Shown: piece after piece, positions 24,296-34,167 of the stretch
Position numbering within the stretch: position 1 is the first letter of the stretch
How the letters are laid out: each line of letters starts with the position of its first letter
Source of the DNA: an uncultured Lachnospiraceae bacterium
Lineage (GTDB): Bacteria > Bacillota > Clostridia > Lachnospirales > Lachnospiraceae
Assembly: GCA_947367855.1 (NCBI GenBank)
Contig: CANBFE010000006.1
Coordinates: forward strand, 62,001-126,000
Length of the DNA stretch: 64,000 nucleotides
Direction of reading: 5' to 3'
Position numbers and translations under genes: made by a program
Notes under the pieces: generated by a model
What the model was told of the DNA's origin: nothing
Seen by the model: the letters and a program-made list of their open reading frames with translations, nothing else
Databases searched by the model: none

Positions 24296-26329
24296 TTATT
24301 TTTTCTTTTTCTTTTTGGGAAAGGAAAATGCCAGCCCCTTATCGCTGCCGTCCATTCTCACATCCCTGGCCCATGCAAAACCGCTTTCCTCACGCTCCCG
24401 CTTCCTGCGCTTCTCTTCTTTTTCGCGCCTGCGGCGGCTGTCACGGGTCTCCACCACGGGTTCGCGCCTGCGGCGGCTGTTTCCGCCTTCTCCATAAACG
24501 GAACCCTGGGATTCTCCGTCATGCCTGCGGCGGCTGCGCCCTTCTTCCGGCTCTTTCCTGCGGGAGTCACGGAATTCGTCACGTTCCCGCTCACCCTCGT
24601 GGCCACGTCTGCGGCCCTCATCGCCTCTGCCTCTGCGGCGGCTGTCCCTGTCTTCCTCACGGCCACGTCTGCGGCCTTCCTCGCTTCTGCCTCTGCGCCG
24701 ACTGTCACGGCCATCTCTGCCGCGCTTATCGCCGGAACGGCCGACACGGCTCTCATAATCGTCCGCTGCAATCTCAGGTCCTCTGTCCCCGATCTCCATT
24801 TTCAGCATGGCTGCAGCCAACTCCATAATGTCGCACTCTTCCGAATCCAGTTTCCTCTGAAGATAATTCTTCATCAGCTCGATGTCTTCATGCTCGTGAA
24901 GTTCCCATGCACGGCTCAGATACTTATCGGCTTTCGCCTTCAACACCTTGGAAGCGCCGGGCAGTTTCTTCTCCTCAATACTGGTCTTACAGAACCGCTC
25001 TATCTGGCGGATACGGAAAATTTCCTTTCCGCTTACAAAGGTAAATGAACGCCCTGTTCTGCCCGCCCGCCCCGTTCTTCCGATCCGGTGCACATAATAT
25101 TCATTGTCCTGGGGCAGATCGTAATTGATAACCACCTCCACATTATCCACATCGATTCCCCTGGCCGCCACATCCGTGGCAATCAGGATATTCGCGCTTC
25201 CGTTCCGGAAACGCCCCATGGCTACGTCCCGCAGATGCTGGGACATGTCGCCATGCAGCCCCTCTGCCTGGAAACCGGCCTTTTTCAGCACCTCGGCAAG
25301 CTCGTCCACCTTAATCTTCGTATTGCAGAAAATCAGGCCCAACTTTGGCTGATAATACTCCAACAGACGGATACAGGCCGCATCCTTATCCTGGCTCTTT
25401 ACCTTATAGAATCTCTGGGAGATCAAAGGAATCGTCAATTCCCTGGACGCCACCCTCACAAGTCTTGCATTCTTCTGAAAGCGGTCCGCTATATCCAGAA
25501 TGGGCTTCGGCATGGTGGCCGAAAACAGCGCTGTCTGATGCGCATTGGGAATCTCCCCCAGAATCAGCTCCATATCCTCCCGGAATCCCATATCCAGCAT
25601 CTCGTCCGCCTCGTCCAACACCACCATATTCACATGTTCCAACTTGATGGTATGACGGCGCATGTGGTCCATTACGCGTCCCGGGGTGCCCACAATAATC
25701 TGAGTGCCCTTGAGGCCGTTTATCTGCTTGCGTATCTCCTGTCCCCCGTAAACCGGAAGCACCTTGATGCCATGCATGTACTTTGCAATATTGCGGATCT
25801 CATCTGCCGCCTGCATGGCCAGTTCCCTGGTAGGGCAGAGAATAATTGTCTGCAGGCTCTTCAGCTCCGTGTCGATCTTCTGCAGCGCCGGGATCGCAAA
25901 GGCAGCTGTCTTTCCCGTTCCAGTCTGGGCCTGTCCTATAATATCCTCCCCTTCCAACAGATAGGGGATAGCCTGTACCTGGATGGGCGTGAGCTTCTCA
26001 AATCCCATCTCCCTGACCGCCCTTACAATACGCCTGTCCAACAGCGGCTCTATCGTCGCCAGGCTGTCCGGATCTGCGGATTCTTCCTTTTCTTCCGCGC
26101 TGATATCCCTGTCCTCCGCTTCGGAAGCCTCTTCCCTGCTCTTCTCTTCCGGAAGTCCTTCCACGCTGTCTTCCTGTATCTTACCTGCTTCCGTTTCCGT
26201 CATCCATTCTCCCAGATCTGACATCTTCCCTTTCTCCATACCCTCTTCCGTCCGTGCCGCATCCGCGTTTTCCTCCGGACTCATTCTCACCGTTACATCC
26301 AGTCTCTCTTCCATTCTCAAATCAGTCAT
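24296..26329 (-). CDS. DEAD-box RNA helicase with basic repeat tail, 677 aa
   Basis: An ATP-dependent RNA helicase of the CsdA/CshA type. After an acidic, probably disordered N-terminus of about 85 residues come the Q motif (FEKLTPIQVQAIP), AQTGTGKT, PTRELAMQ, DEADEMLDMG, SAT, and in the second domain GRTGRAGRTGRS. A CsdA-like extension follows, then about 110 residues of Arg/Glu/Asp/Gly-rich repeats (RDSRRRGR and similar) and a poly-Lys end, which likely bind RNA. An upstream in-frame ATG at 26455 lies inside the acetyltransferase gene, so the ATG at 26329 is preferred, although its ribosome binding site is weak. Roles in ribosome assembly or RNA decay are expected from the family. Confidence 0.9.
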   Translation of the reverse strand: MTDLRMEERLDVTVRMSPEENADAARTEEGMEKGKMSDLGEWMTETEAGKIQEDSVEGLPEEKSREEASEAEDRDISAEEKEESADPDSLATIEPLLDRRIVRAVREMGFEKLTPIQVQAIPYLLEGEDIIGQAQTGTGKTAAFAIPALQKIDTELKSLQTIILCPTRELAMQAADEIRNIAKYMHGIKVLPVYGGQEIRKQINGLKGTQIIVGTPGRVMDHMRRHTIKLEHVNMVVLDEADEMLDMGFREDMELILGEIPNAHQTALFSATMPKPILDIADRFQKNARLVRVASRELTIPLISQRFYKVKSQDKDAACIRLLEYYQPKLGLIFCNTKIKVDELAEVLKKAGFQAEGLHGDMSQHLRDVAMGRFRNGSANILIATDVAARGIDVDNVEVVINYDLPQDNEYYVHRIGRTGRAGRTGRSFTFVSGKEIFRIRQIERFCKTSIEEKKLPGASKVLKAKADKYLSRAWELHEHEDIELMKNYLQRKLDSEECDIMELAAAMLKMEIGDRGPEIAADDYESRVGRSGDKRGRDGRDSRRRGRSEEGRRRGREEDRDSRRRGRGDEGRRRGHEGERERDEFRDSRRKEPEEGRSRRRHDGESQGSVYGEGGNSRRRREPVVETRDSRRRREKEEKRRKREREESGFAWARDVRMDGSDKGLAFSFPKKKKKK

Positions 26330-26366
26330 CTTCACACTCTCTGTACTTTCGTTTTCCTTTCTTCTT

Positions 26367-26837
26367 TCACAAAATAATTTCCATTCCTGTCTTCTGGGGC
26401 GCCAGACCGCATTTTTCATAAAAGCTCTTTGCGCCGGGATTACATTCCCAGACATTCAGCGTCACATTATAGCATTGTTCCTCCCTGGCAAAGGCCAGTA
26501 CATGCTCATACAGCTGCCTGCCTATCTTCTGTCCCCTGGAAGCCTCGTCCACACACAGATCGTCAATGTACAGAGTTCTGATATCCGTCAATATATTGTC
26601 ATCCGGATGCTGCTGGAATATACAGAATGCATAGCCCAATACATTCCCTTTCTCATCCCTTGCCACAAACACCGGCTTCCCGTCATCACGCAAAATCTCC
26701 AGAAGCTCGCCGTCCGTATATTTTTTTACATTGCCCTTGAACAGATCCGGTCTGCCGTTATGATGCACTGTCAGCACCTGGCAGAGCAGTCTGTTAATTC
26801 CGGCCATATCCCGCTCCTGTGCCCTTCCGATCTCCAT
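26367..26837 (-). CDS. GNAT family N-acetyltransferase, 156 aa
   Basis: A GCN5-type acetyltransferase transferring acetyl from acetyl-CoA to an unknown amine. The acetyl-CoA loop is LCVDEASRGQKIGRQLYEHVLAFA (pattern Q/RxxGxG/A as RGQKIG), followed by NVTLNVWECNPGAKSFYEKCGL, the usual beta5 and final helix. A GGAGG box stands 5 bases before the ATG at 26837; an in-frame ATG at 26930 would add 31 residues without one. It lies 37 bases upstream of the DEAD-box gene. Substrate cannot be predicted. Confidence 0.88.
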   Translation of the reverse strand: MEIGRAQERDMAGINRLLCQVLTVHHNGRPDLFKGNVKKYTDGELLEILRDDGKPVFVARDEKGNVLGYAFCIFQQHPDDNILTDIRTLYIDDLCVDEASRGQKIGRQLYEHVLAFAREEQCYNVTLNVWECNPGAKSFYEKCGLAPQKTGMEIIL

Positions 26838-26956
26838 CCCTTCCTCCTTCCGGCCCGTCATACCCTGATCAAAACCCGAAAACCCTTTGAAAATGGCGGC
26901 CTTCAGGAGTTCCGCCATTGATCTTACCACATATAGTCAAAAAAGAAAAGCCTTTT

Positions 26957-29473
26957 TTATAAGCCTTCTGCATTTTTCCCCCGGACTTTTTTCCCGGAAC
27001 ACATCAAAAGGATAAAAATCAGAATGCTTCCCCCGCTCACTGCAAGCCCCGCCATGGCGCCTGCAGGAACATATTTCATCTCAAAGGCATATTCGCCCGG
27101 CTCCAGGTCAAAAGCCATCAGACAGCCCCCGAACAGAACGCCTTCCGCCTCTTCCCCGTTGATGCGCACCGTCCAGCCGTCCTCATAGGGTATGGAACAG
27201 ATCACCCGTCCGGGCCGTTCCAGTGTAAGGTCTGCCGTAATACGGTCACTCTCCCATGCCACATTCTCCATATGCTGCGCAGAAAGCAGCTCCAACACCT
27301 GTCCCAGCACCTCTGTGTCCATACGGTACACACTGGCAGCAATCTCCGGCGTGGCATCCTCCTCGTCTCCATTGGTCAGGGTAATGGTCTGTCCCTGTTC
27401 CAGATATCCCAGATACAGAATGGATCCGTTCTTCAAATCCTTAAACTGTTCTTCCTCCGTGCTCCCGCCAATGTAATCCACTTTGGCAGTGCCGGATGCA
27501 GTCAGGACACCATAGTAAAAGCCGCCCTCCTCCGCCGTGAATTTCACATCGTCCCCAACCGTCTGGCTGACGGCCCTCTGGAACAGCTTTCCCTCTGCCC
27601 CCAGATCCTCCGCCATTTTGTTCTGCAGCTGGAAGCCGGACTCTTCCTGATCCAGTTCAAATCCCCAGGGAGCCACATAGCCAAAGGGCAGGGAGGCATT
27701 ACATTTATAAAGGAAAATATCGCCCCTTTTGTCCGCCAGGGTATAGAGGGCGTTCTCGTACTTTTCCGACTCCCCAAACATATAATTCACATTCAGCATG
27801 GCCGAGGTTAACGCAGTGGCCCCGTCAAAACCATAATACACCTTGCTGTGACGCATTCCCAGCCGCTTATACAGATCCATCACCTGGGAATTCATGGTGG
27901 ATGAGAACACACTGGCCGTTGGATAGCCCGTTAGAGTGCCGTCGTTTTTGGTCTTTCTGTTAAATTTTTCAAGGCGGTAAAAACCGCTTTCCCACTCCCT
28001 TGTCCTGTCATACAGTTCCCTGTAGTCCGCCTGCTGTCCCAGATACGCGCTGCGGCTCACAGTGCCCACACTGGTGACAAAGGTATTTATGCCGCACTCG
28101 GCAATCACTGCTGCCACTGCCACTGCAGCCACTGCCCTTAAGGCACCCCCGTCCTCCCTTGTTCTGTACAGATACAGAAGTATGGCATACACGCTGACAA
28201 ACACAAGGGTAAGAAGTTTCACACCCAGTTCAAAATCCTCATGTTCCACGAATTTCTCACAAAACAGGATAAATCCCGCCGCACACAGGTAACCGTACAG
28301 AATGTGCTGTTCATCCGTTTCCTTCACATGCCTCCAGGCATCGAAGCACATGACCAGAACCAGGAATATGTAGATAAACGACTGTCTGGCCGGCAGGGAA
28401 TCCGGATAATTCAGGCCGTGCCAGATAAAATTCAAGAGGTTGGTGCTGAAGCCAAGAAGGATAAATCCCGCCAGAGCCATGCGGCAGAATTTTTCCCGTA
28501 TGGAAATCCTGCGGTTCATCAGATATATGGGAACCAGCATCAGCACCATGCTGCCACAGTAGATATTGGGCCAGTGGTCCAGTCCCCTCTCCGTGTACAC
28601 ACACATGCAGTGCCTTGCCAGCATATCCAGTACGGAAAAGTAGGTCTCTATCTTTTTCGGAAAATTCATATCCCCGAAATCCGTCTGGAGAATCGCGCAC
28701 AATTCCGGAATCAGCAGCATGGCAGCCATTCCCCCGGCCAGAAGGGAATACAGGACAAAATATCCCAAAGTCCCCCTCTTCCATATGCTGCGCAGCCCCT
28801 TCCCCTCTGTCACCAGCAGGAAAATAAAGTACAGCACAAGAAAAATACAGATCATAATGGATATATAATAATTGGTAAAAATAGACAGGGCCAGTGTGAC
28901 ACAGTACAACCCGCAGCGCCTCTCCTTCACCAGTCGCTCCAGTCCAAGCACGATCAGCGGCAGCAGCACCACACAGTCCACCCACATGATATTATAGTTA
29001 TACGCTGCCATAAAGCCGGACAGAGCATAAAAACAGGAAAACAGAACCCCTGCCAGACTCCATTGCCCGTTTCTGAAATGTTCCTGGAGATATCTGTAAA
29101 AAGTCAGCCCTGCAAGTCCGATCTTCACCACAATGAGATAGCTCATAAACTCTATCAGATAATTCTCCGGTACCAACAGGGAGAAAATGTGAAACGGACT
29201 GGCCAGATAATACACAAAGAGAGCCAGAAAATTGGAACCGATTCCCACGTTAAAAGAGAAGCTTAGACTCTCCCCTCCTCTTACCTTGTGAAGCAGTTCA
29301 CTGAAAAAGGGCATATACTGGTGATACATATCCGCAAACAGGAAGCTTCTGTCCCCAAAAGGGTAAATCCGCCGGATTATAAACAACACCAGCATAATCG
29401 TCATTGGAATGAAAAAAGCCAGAACATAACCTTTCCTTCCCGTATTTGTATTTTCAGCATTTATCATCTTCAT
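26957..29473 (-). CDS. YfhO family polytopic membrane protein, 838 aa
   Basis: A large protein with about 12 N-terminal membrane helices, a soluble extracytoplasmic domain of about 300 residues and one C-terminal helix (LAVSGGSILIFILLMCSG). It has the YfhO hallmark near the N-terminus (DMYHQYMPFFSELLHKVRGG) and the C-terminal beta-domain ending PYEDGWTVRINGEEAEG. In Bacillus and Listeria, YfhO-family proteins are needed for glycosylation of lipoteichoic acid, acting as GT-C-type glycosyltransferases that use lipid-linked sugars. No other teichoic-acid gene is adjacent. GAGG precedes the ATG at 29473 by 9 bases. Confidence 0.88.
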   Translation of the reverse strand: MKMINAENTNTGRKGYVLAFFIPMTIMLVLFIIRRIYPFGDRSFLFADMYHQYMPFFSELLHKVRGGESLSFSFNVGIGSNFLALFVYYLASPFHIFSLLVPENYLIEFMSYLIVVKIGLAGLTFYRYLQEHFRNGQWSLAGVLFSCFYALSGFMAAYNYNIMWVDCVVLLPLIVLGLERLVKERRCGLYCVTLALSIFTNYYISIMICIFLVLYFIFLLVTEGKGLRSIWKRGTLGYFVLYSLLAGGMAAMLLIPELCAILQTDFGDMNFPKKIETYFSVLDMLARHCMCVYTERGLDHWPNIYCGSMVLMLVPIYLMNRRISIREKFCRMALAGFILLGFSTNLLNFIWHGLNYPDSLPARQSFIYIFLVLVMCFDAWRHVKETDEQHILYGYLCAAGFILFCEKFVEHEDFELGVKLLTLVFVSVYAILLYLYRTREDGGALRAVAAVAVAAVIAECGINTFVTSVGTVSRSAYLGQQADYRELYDRTREWESGFYRLEKFNRKTKNDGTLTGYPTASVFSSTMNSQVMDLYKRLGMRHSKVYYGFDGATALTSAMLNVNYMFGESEKYENALYTLADKRGDIFLYKCNASLPFGYVAPWGFELDQEESGFQLQNKMAEDLGAEGKLFQRAVSQTVGDDVKFTAEEGGFYYGVLTASGTAKVDYIGGSTEEEQFKDLKNGSILYLGYLEQGQTITLTNGDEEDATPEIAASVYRMDTEVLGQVLELLSAQHMENVAWESDRITADLTLERPGRVICSIPYEDGWTVRINGEEAEGVLFGGCLMAFDLEPGEYAFEMKYVPAGAMAGLAVSGGSILIFILLMCSGKKVRGKNAEGL

Positions 29474-29642
29474 ATAACAGCGCCTCGGTTATTCATAGTA
29501 ATTCTGCCGGATATCATTTTAACATATTTTCTTCCGGAGTAAAATCCCGCATAAAATAAAAATCATTAATTTCTCTTAACTTTTATAATCACCGCATATA
29601 TTTTAAGGTATATATACGAAACGACAGGAGTAATACTGCAAA

Positions 29643-30296
29643 ATGAAAATTGCCATTGCCGGTAAACCGTCCGACACCCCCAATTATGTCCGCTATGTCA
29701 CAGCCGGAAACCTCTCTCCCGTTGTGACACTGGATATGAAAGAAATTTCCGCCTGTGACGCCCTGCTGCTTCCGGGCGGCGGAGACATCACTCCTGCCTT
29801 TTTCGGAGAAAAAAACCACGGTTCCCGCGGAATTGACACAAACCTGGACATCCTGCAGCTCCAGGCCTTTGATCTTGCCCTGAAGAAAAAAATGCCTGTC
29901 CTGGGCATCTGCAAGGGAATGCAGATCATCAATGTGGGACTGGGAGGCGGAATTATCCAGAACCTGCCGCCCTCCTCCTGCGGACGGCACAGCTATGACA
30001 GGGGTGACAAGTACCACAGCTCCATAATCATTCCGGATTCCTGGCTGTATACCCTGTATGGCGCATGGACCGTCATTAACAGCGCCCATCACCAGGCCCT
30101 GGGAAAAACAGGACACGGCCTGCGGGCCGTACAAAGCTGCCCTGCTGACGGCTGCATTGAGGCCATTGCCCATGAGACACTGCCGATCATCGGTGTACAG
30201 TGGCATCCTGAACGCATCAGCCAGAGCCTCTCCGGCACGGACGGCAGAAAAGTTCTGGATTACTTCATCTCCCTGACCGGGAGCCGGCCTTCCTGA
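29643..30296 (+). CDS. Class I glutamine amidotransferase-like (gamma-glutamyl hydrolase / PuuD type), 217 aa
   Basis: Peptidase C26 family. The nucleophile is Cys90 in GICKGMQIINV, with His188 and Glu190 in VQWHPE completing the triad. LLLPGGGDITPAFFGE and INSAHHQAL are typical of gamma-glutamyl-GABA hydrolases such as PuuD. It is shorter than PuuD (about 250 residues), with a trimmed N-terminus and loops. It probably hydrolyses a gamma-glutamyl amide; the substrate is unknown and no polyamine genes are nearby. The ATG at 29643 has AGGAG 12 bases upstream, which is a loose spacing. It is one of only four plus-strand genes in the window. Confidence 0.85.
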   Translation: MKIAIAGKPSDTPNYVRYVTAGNLSPVVTLDMKEISACDALLLPGGGDITPAFFGEKNHGSRGIDTNLDILQLQAFDLALKKKMPVLGICKGMQIINVGLGGGIIQNLPPSSCGRHSYDRGDKYHSSIIIPDSWLYTLYGAWTVINSAHHQALGKTGHGLRAVQSCPADGCIEAIAHETLPIIGVQWHPERISQSLSGTDGRKVLDYFISLTGSRPS

Positions 30297-30334
30297 CGGC
30301 TTTCCTCCACAGGGTCCGCAGTCTCCGGCAGACA

Positions 30335-31465
30335 TCATTTTGTGAGCAGATGCCGCACCGCCTCCTTCCTGGAAGCCGCCTGCTTTCTTCTGTTATCCCT
30401 GGCTATTTCAAAGAGGGAGGCTGTCATCTCCCTCAGCATCTCCCGTGTCTCCTCGTCCACCTCCTTCAGCGCCGTAATAATTCCATTCATGCTCTTTTTC
30501 CATTCAGCGGTAAAGTCTATCAGATTCCTGGCCTGAGATGCCGTCACCACCTGGTACAGGGTATCCACAAAGGTGCGGAGCTGCTGCTCATTTAGGGATA
30601 AAATCCACTGGTTCAGGGTATTGTCCATATTTTTCCTCCGCTCATAGAGGCCTTTTACCCTCACAAGATGGTTGGACGCCACCTGCCAGGTATAGGGATC
30701 ATGCTGCAGCAGTCCGAATGTACTGCTCTTTACCACCTGAAAATACATATCCGACTCGAAAATCATTCCCACCAGAGAAGAATGGGGCAGTATCTTTGTA
30801 ACCTTCCCTGCAATCCTTTCGTAGTCACAGCGGCTCAGCACCTCCGGCCTGAATCCCGGTCCGTCCATACTGTAAACCTGCAGAATCCGTTCCCGGACAT
30901 CCTCCCTGCAGTTCATGGCGCTGTACACTGCAAAATTTCCCCCCTTGGAATGTCCTCCCACATAGAAATCACCCGAAAAGCCCGCTGCCACCCTGTCCAG
31001 GTACCGGACACTGTATTCCTGACCGGGCACAGGGGAAAGAAACGCCATATTGAAATCCTCTTTCCAGCCCACAATGGTCTCATCCGTTCCCCTGTAGGCC
31101 ACAAAAGCGGGTCCTCCTTCCAGAAAACAGGTTACCGCCGAAAACTGTGTTTCCCACTCTTCTTCGACTATATTTACATAATAATTCAATTTCATCTCAC
31201 GGAAACGCCTTCCCTTCATCATTGCCGCGAAAAGCGCCCGGTTTTCCTTCTCAAAACGGACATCCGAAAACAGCTTCTCAAAATCAGGATGCGTCTCCAG
31301 GTCTGCCAAAGTCACCGCCTCCCTGTCCTCCCCGATATCCGGCACCATGCCGTCAAATTTCAGATAGGAGAGCTGGCACAGCGCAAGACTGTCCACCTCC
31401 GTCACAGGCATCTCCTGAAAGCTGTATTTTCCGTATTTTTCCAGATAACTGATCACTGTACCCAT
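30335..31465 (-). CDS. DUF2974 (Mbeg1-like) alpha/beta-hydrolase family protein, 376 aa
   Basis: An N-terminal alpha/beta-hydrolase-like domain with VTCFLEGGPAFVAYRGTDETIVGWKEDF (lipase class 3-like strand and loop) and the nucleophile elbow GGHSKGGNFAVY (Ser173). The C-terminal 130 residues are helical and of unknown function. Family members are cytoplasmic putative lipases or esterases common in Firmicutes; the substrate is not known. The ATG at 31465 is preferred because GGAG lies 7 bases upstream; another ATG 21 bases earlier has a poorer site. Its 3' end faces that of the plus-strand amidotransferase-like gene, 38 bases apart. Confidence 0.8.
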   Translation of the reverse strand: MGTVISYLEKYGKYSFQEMPVTEVDSLALCQLSYLKFDGMVPDIGEDREAVTLADLETHPDFEKLFSDVRFEKENRALFAAMMKGRRFREMKLNYYVNIVEEEWETQFSAVTCFLEGGPAFVAYRGTDETIVGWKEDFNMAFLSPVPGQEYSVRYLDRVAAGFSGDFYVGGHSKGGNFAVYSAMNCREDVRERILQVYSMDGPGFRPEVLSRCDYERIAGKVTKILPHSSLVGMIFESDMYFQVVKSSTFGLLQHDPYTWQVASNHLVRVKGLYERRKNMDNTLNQWILSLNEQQLRTFVDTLYQVVTASQARNLIDFTAEWKKSMNGIITALKEVDEETREMLREMTASLFEIARDNRRKQAASRKEAVRHLLTK

Positions 31466-31614
31466 GCTGATTCTCCGCTTCTGCATTTTCCGTCCCGCAG
31501 GACATACCCACAGTTTCCCCTTACAATTTTACCAGAAAAACCAAATATGTTTCATAAAATAAATCTAATAATTTGCTAAAAAAAGGATACTGCAGCGAAA
31601 CCTGCGGATTACAA

Positions 31615-31643
31615 TTGCTTTTCCATCCAAAAAAGGCTATAAT
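31615..31643 (+). promoter_or_regulatory. Promoter of the exonuclease gene
   Basis: TTGCTT at 31615-31620 and TATAAT at 31638-31643, 17 bases apart. The start would be close to 31650, so an in-frame ATG at 31646 cannot be the translation start and the ATG at 31691 is supported. Confidence 0.75.
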
Positions 31644-31690
31644 ACATGATAAAAATGCCTGAAAGAACGCACAAAGGAGAAAACGGGAAC

Positions 31691-32368
31691 ATGGCTAAAT
31701 TGAATGCATTCTTAAAAGAATACACTGTATTTGATCTGGAAACAACAGGTCTGAGTCCGGAGCGGGACGAAATCATCGAAATTTCGGGCATTCAGGTGAG
31801 AAACGGTGAGGTAACAGGCCAGTTTTCCACCCTTGTAAATCCAGGCAGGCCCATCCCCTCAGGCGCGTCCAGAATCAACGGAATTACAGACAAAATGGTG
31901 CAGGAGGCACCGGTCCTGAAAACCGCCCTGGAGGATTTTCTGGCTTTTGCGGGTTCGGACAGTCTGGTGGGCCACAATATCCACAGCTTTGACATGAAAT
32001 TTCTCTCTGCAGCAGCGCACAGGGAACTGCGCAGGGACATCTCCAATGATTATGTGGATACCCTTTACCTGGCAAGGAATCTGCTGCCCCTGACGCGCTT
32101 TAGCCTGACAGATGTGGCTTCCTATTTCCATGTGGATACAGAAGGCGCCCACCGGGCCTTAAACGACTGCCGGATGAACTGGCAGTGCTACGAACAGATG
32201 AGGGCGCTGTGGGAAAAACAGTCCGGGGAAGGGAAAAACGCTGCAATCCGCGACTGTCCCCGGTGCGGTTCCCCACTGGTGAGAAGAAAGGGACGGTACG
32301 GGGATTTCTGGGGCTGCAGCAGCTTTCCCAGGTGCCGCTTTACAGAAAATATCCGTGTTCAGGAATAA
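31691..32368 (+). CDS. DEDDh 3'-5' exonuclease fused to a topoisomerase-type zinc ribbon, 225 aa
   Basis: DnaQ-like exonuclease domain: motif I FDLETTG with Asp15 and Glu17, motif II GHNIHSFD with Asp101, and motif III EGAHRALND with His154 and Asp159, so all four acidic residues and the general-base His are present. At the C-terminus a four-cysteine ribbon (Cys189, 192, 209, 215; DCPRCGSPLVRR and WGCSSFPRC) matches the zinc ribbons of bacterial topoisomerase I, which bind single-stranded DNA. The fusion suggests trimming of 3' single-stranded ends. GGAG lies 11 bases before the ATG at 31691. Its last 10 bases overlap the end of recJ on the other strand. Confidence 0.88.
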   Translation: MAKLNAFLKEYTVFDLETTGLSPERDEIIEISGIQVRNGEVTGQFSTLVNPGRPIPSGASRINGITDKMVQEAPVLKTALEDFLAFAGSDSLVGHNIHSFDMKFLSAAAHRELRRDISNDYVDTLYLARNLLPLTRFSLTDVASYFHVDTEGAHRALNDCRMNWQCYEQMRALWEKQSGEGKNAAIRDCPRCGSPLVRRKGRYGDFWGCSSFPRCRFTENIRVQE

Positions 32369-34116
32369 TGCTGCATTACATACTGCAGTTCTGTTCTTCC
32401 CTTATATGTATTGATTCCAAGCTGGTATGCCACGGAAACAGCGAAACTGCCCCTTCCCTCATACAGCGCAGCCTGGCTTCCCGGCCCGTACTTTTCGTCC
32501 AGAAAGTATCCAAACCGTTCCAGATCCCCGAAAAAGACGATCTGTCTTTCCTCCCCCTCCGGTGTCCGGACCCGGTACCTGGCACAGGTTTTGTTTGCGC
32601 CCATTTTGAAGCCGGAGCGGAAGAGAATCTCTTTCTGGGCAAAAAGCGGCCTTGGATTTCCCACGCCGAAGGGTTCCAGAAGAGCCAGTTCCTCCGCCAG
32701 TTTTTCGTCCGCATAGACAAGAGGCATGGGCACATCGATATGCACCCTGGGAATAAAATCCTCTTCCTGCAGACTGCACTTCTCATTCAGCTCCCGGCGG
32801 AAAGAGGAAATATCCTCCTCTCTCATGGACAGCCCTGCCGCCATGGCATGTCCCCCGAATCTGGTAAAATAGTGCTTCACCTCCGTCATGGCCTCAAACA
32901 TGTCATAGTTTTCTATGGAGCGGCCTGATCCCTTTACGCCCTCCTCCCCCCTGGTAAGAAGAAAGACCGGATGGTTATAATGTTCCCGGATTCGTCCTGC
33001 AATGATTCCCGCCAGGCTTTCATGCACCTCGGGCAGATAGATCACCATAACTTTATCCCGGTCCATGCGCTGCTCCCCAATGACCTTTTCCGCCTGCTCC
33101 ACTCCCCGTAGAGTCAGATTTTTCCGGCTGTCATTGAGTTCCTTCAGTTCCCCTGCCGCGCTCATTGCCTCCCCCAGGCTTCTGCTCTGCAGCAGCTCCA
33201 GGGCCCGCTTTGCCGTATCCAGCCTGCCTGTGGCGTTCAGACAGGGCCCTATGACAAAACCAAGATGATAGGCGCTGAGCTTTCCGGGCTCAATGCCGTT
33301 GACCTCCATCAGGGCCCGAATGCCGGGATTTTGGGTGGAATTGAGACGCCTAAGCCCCTCTTTTACCAGAATCCGGTTCTCATCCTTAAGCTCCATGACA
33401 TCACAGACCGTGGCCAGGGCAGCAAACTCCAACAGCTCTTCCATTTCCTTCCCAAGCTCCCTGTCTCCGGTTTTCTCTGCCAGGGCCCGGGCCAGCTTCC
33501 AGGCCACCACGCCACCGCAGATGCCAGGATACGGATAACTGCACTGCCGCTGCTTCGGATTGACCACTGCCAGGGCAGGGGGCAGCAGTTCCCGGTGCCC
33601 TTCCGTCACAAACGGCACCTCATGATGATCCGTGACGATAACCCGGATTCCGCAGGAATTGGCCAGTTCAATCTGAGACGCAGCTGCAATGCCATTGTCA
33701 CAGGTAATGATCATGCCGATTCCATCCCTGTGCGCCTCACGGATCAGGTTGTCGTTCAGGCCGTAACCGTCATGGATGCGGTGCGGAATCGCCGTGTCAA
33801 CCTTTGCACCCAGAATCTGCAGGGTCCTGGTGAGGATATAGGATGCACAGATGCCGTCCACGTCATAGTCCCCGATCACCCGTATGGAAAGCCCCTCCCC
33901 TATGGCAGAACAGATTTCCTCCACTGCCTTATCCATGTCCTTCAGCAGCCAGGGAGAATGACATGCATCCAGTTTCCCATACAGAAACCGTTCTACCTCC
34001 CCGCCCTCTGTCAGGCCGCGATTCCGCAGGATACGGGCGGTTACCGGACTGATATGATATCTCTCCGCCCATGCGCTAAAATCAGCTTTTTTTGCTGCCA
34101 CATACCATTTTTCCAT
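32359..34116 (-). CDS. recJ: Single-stranded-DNA-specific exonuclease RecJ, 585 aa
   Basis: A 5'-3' exonuclease of the DHH superfamily acting in recombination and repair. Motifs are present in order: DYDVDGICASYIL (motif I), TCDNGIAAASQI, VTDHHEV (the DHH motif), then CGGVVAWKLARAL and, in the DHHA1 domain, GRSIENYDMFEAMTEVKHYFTRFGGHAMAAGLSM. The C-terminal OB domain is present (about 455-565). The length is normal. It follows rlmD by 51 bases on the same strand. Confidence 0.95.
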   Translation of the reverse strand: MEKWYVAAKKADFSAWAERYHISPVTARILRNRGLTEGGEVERFLYGKLDACHSPWLLKDMDKAVEEICSAIGEGLSIRVIGDYDVDGICASYILTRTLQILGAKVDTAIPHRIHDGYGLNDNLIREAHRDGIGMIITCDNGIAAASQIELANSCGIRVIVTDHHEVPFVTEGHRELLPPALAVVNPKQRQCSYPYPGICGGVVAWKLARALAEKTGDRELGKEMEELLEFAALATVCDVMELKDENRILVKEGLRRLNSTQNPGIRALMEVNGIEPGKLSAYHLGFVIGPCLNATGRLDTAKRALELLQSRSLGEAMSAAGELKELNDSRKNLTLRGVEQAEKVIGEQRMDRDKVMVIYLPEVHESLAGIIAGRIREHYNHPVFLLTRGEEGVKGSGRSIENYDMFEAMTEVKHYFTRFGGHAMAAGLSMREEDISSFRRELNEKCSLQEEDFIPRVHIDVPMPLVYADEKLAEELALLEPFGVGNPRPLFAQKEILFRSGFKMGANKTCARYRVRTPEGEERQIVFFGDLERFGYFLDEKYGPGSQAALYEGRGSFAVSVAYQLGINTYKGRTELQYVMQHYS

Positions 34117-34167
34117 ATTGAAACCGCTTCCTTTATCTTTGATTGGATTCCCCTGTCTTTTTCCCTG

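Noticed and set aside
26330..26455. N-terminal extension of the DEAD-box helicase to 26455
   Set aside because: It lies inside the acetyltransferase gene in another frame and is not helicase-like.
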